From Candidatus Cloacimonadota bacterium (GTDB lineage Bacteria > Cloacimonadota > Cloacimonadia > Cloacimonadales > TCS61): a DNA stretch of 6,976 nucleotides. This document shows, piece after piece, positions 6,809 through 6,976 of the stretch; position 1 is the stretch's first letter, and each line of letters starts with the position of its first letter. The position numbers were made by a program, and so were the translations under genes. The notes below the pieces were generated by a model. The model was not told the DNA's origin. It searched no databases and was given only the letters and a program-made list of their open reading frames with translations. The stretch spans positions 1 through 6,976 of the forward strand of contig JABIME010000270.1 of the NCBI GenBank assembly GCA_018654125.1. The letters run 5' to 3'.

Positions 6809-6976
6809 TTAGTTTAATATCTCTTGTAATTTGTTAGAATCTAGATTTTCTATAATCACAGTTAATAATTTCATCAGTTCATCAAAATCATCCATAGATG
6901 AAATGCAGTTATGACTATGCGCATAACGAACCGGAACTCCAAGGACTATTGTAGGGATTCCACGGTTTGCTACATG
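6809..6976 (-). CDS. M42-family metallo-aminopeptidase, C-terminal end (5' part outside window)
   Basis: An open frame enters from the right edge (first codon 6976-6974, His) and runs 55 codons to TAA at 6811-6809. It has no start in the window. The fragment HVANRGIPTIVLGVP, then VRYAHSHNCISSMDD, is the typical end of M42 peptidases (glutamyl aminopeptidase / 'cellulase M' group), cytoplasmic, often self-compartmentalised metal-dependent aminopeptidases that trim peptides. His in RYAHSH (codon 6919-6917) matches the family's C-terminal metal-binding His. The remaining tail is helical, rich in Leu, Ile, Glu and Lys, and short. Full members have about 340-360 residues, so most of the protein, including the other metal ligands and catalytic Glu, is unseen. 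It points the same way as the efflux operon but is followed by its own terminator, so it is probably not cotranscribed. M20 or M18 relatives are less likely given the GIPT...RYxHS pattern. Confidence 0.85.
   Translation of the reverse strand, partial: HVANRGIPTIVLGVPVRYAHSHNCISSMDDFDELMKLLTVIIENLDSNKLQEILN

Overview
The window is an AT-rich stretch of bacterial chromosome holding one complete efflux operon between two truncated housekeeping-type genes. The lipoprotein adaptor, the TolC-type outer-membrane channel and the RND pump together imply a Gram-negative (diderm) cell. The strong Shine-Dalgarno sites (AGGAGG before tetR, GGAGG before the adaptor) argue against Bacteroidota, which generally lack them. 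A low-GC diderm such as Cloacimonadota or a related candidate phylum would fit, but that is a guess from style, not an identification.

Layout, left to right. Positions 1-449 (+) hold the C-terminal part of ribonuclease HII (rnhB), cut by the window edge. A perfect 11-bp hairpin at 471-496 lies between it and the converging operon and can serve as terminator for both. From 6649 down to 524, all on the minus strand, run four tightly packed genes: a TetR-family regulator, a TolC-family outer-membrane channel, a lipoprotein membrane-fusion protein (periplasmic adaptor) and a 1029-residue RND inner-membrane pump. The gaps are 15 nt, a 1-nt overlap (TAATG) and 22 nt. Upstream of tetR (6650-6808) are an ACCGACCG/CGGT dyad that looks like the regulator's operator, a perfect TTGACA hexamer preceded by an A9 tract, and a minus-strand terminator hairpin. 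At the right edge, 6809-6976 (-) encodes the last 55 residues of an M42-family metallo-aminopeptidase, which has no start codon inside the window.

How it works together: the pump (proton-driven, inner membrane), adaptor (periplasm) and channel (outer membrane) would form a tripartite complex that exports small molecules across both membranes. The TetR repressor, first gene of the same transcript, would bind the dyad at its own promoter and release it when it binds a ligand. The substrate cannot be read from the sequence. The system as a whole is a known type. The points worth a second look are the pump's altered proton-relay residues, the adaptor's altered channel-docking motif, and the operator/promoter layout. 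I saw no CRISPR array, insertion sequence, tRNA, rRNA or riboswitch.
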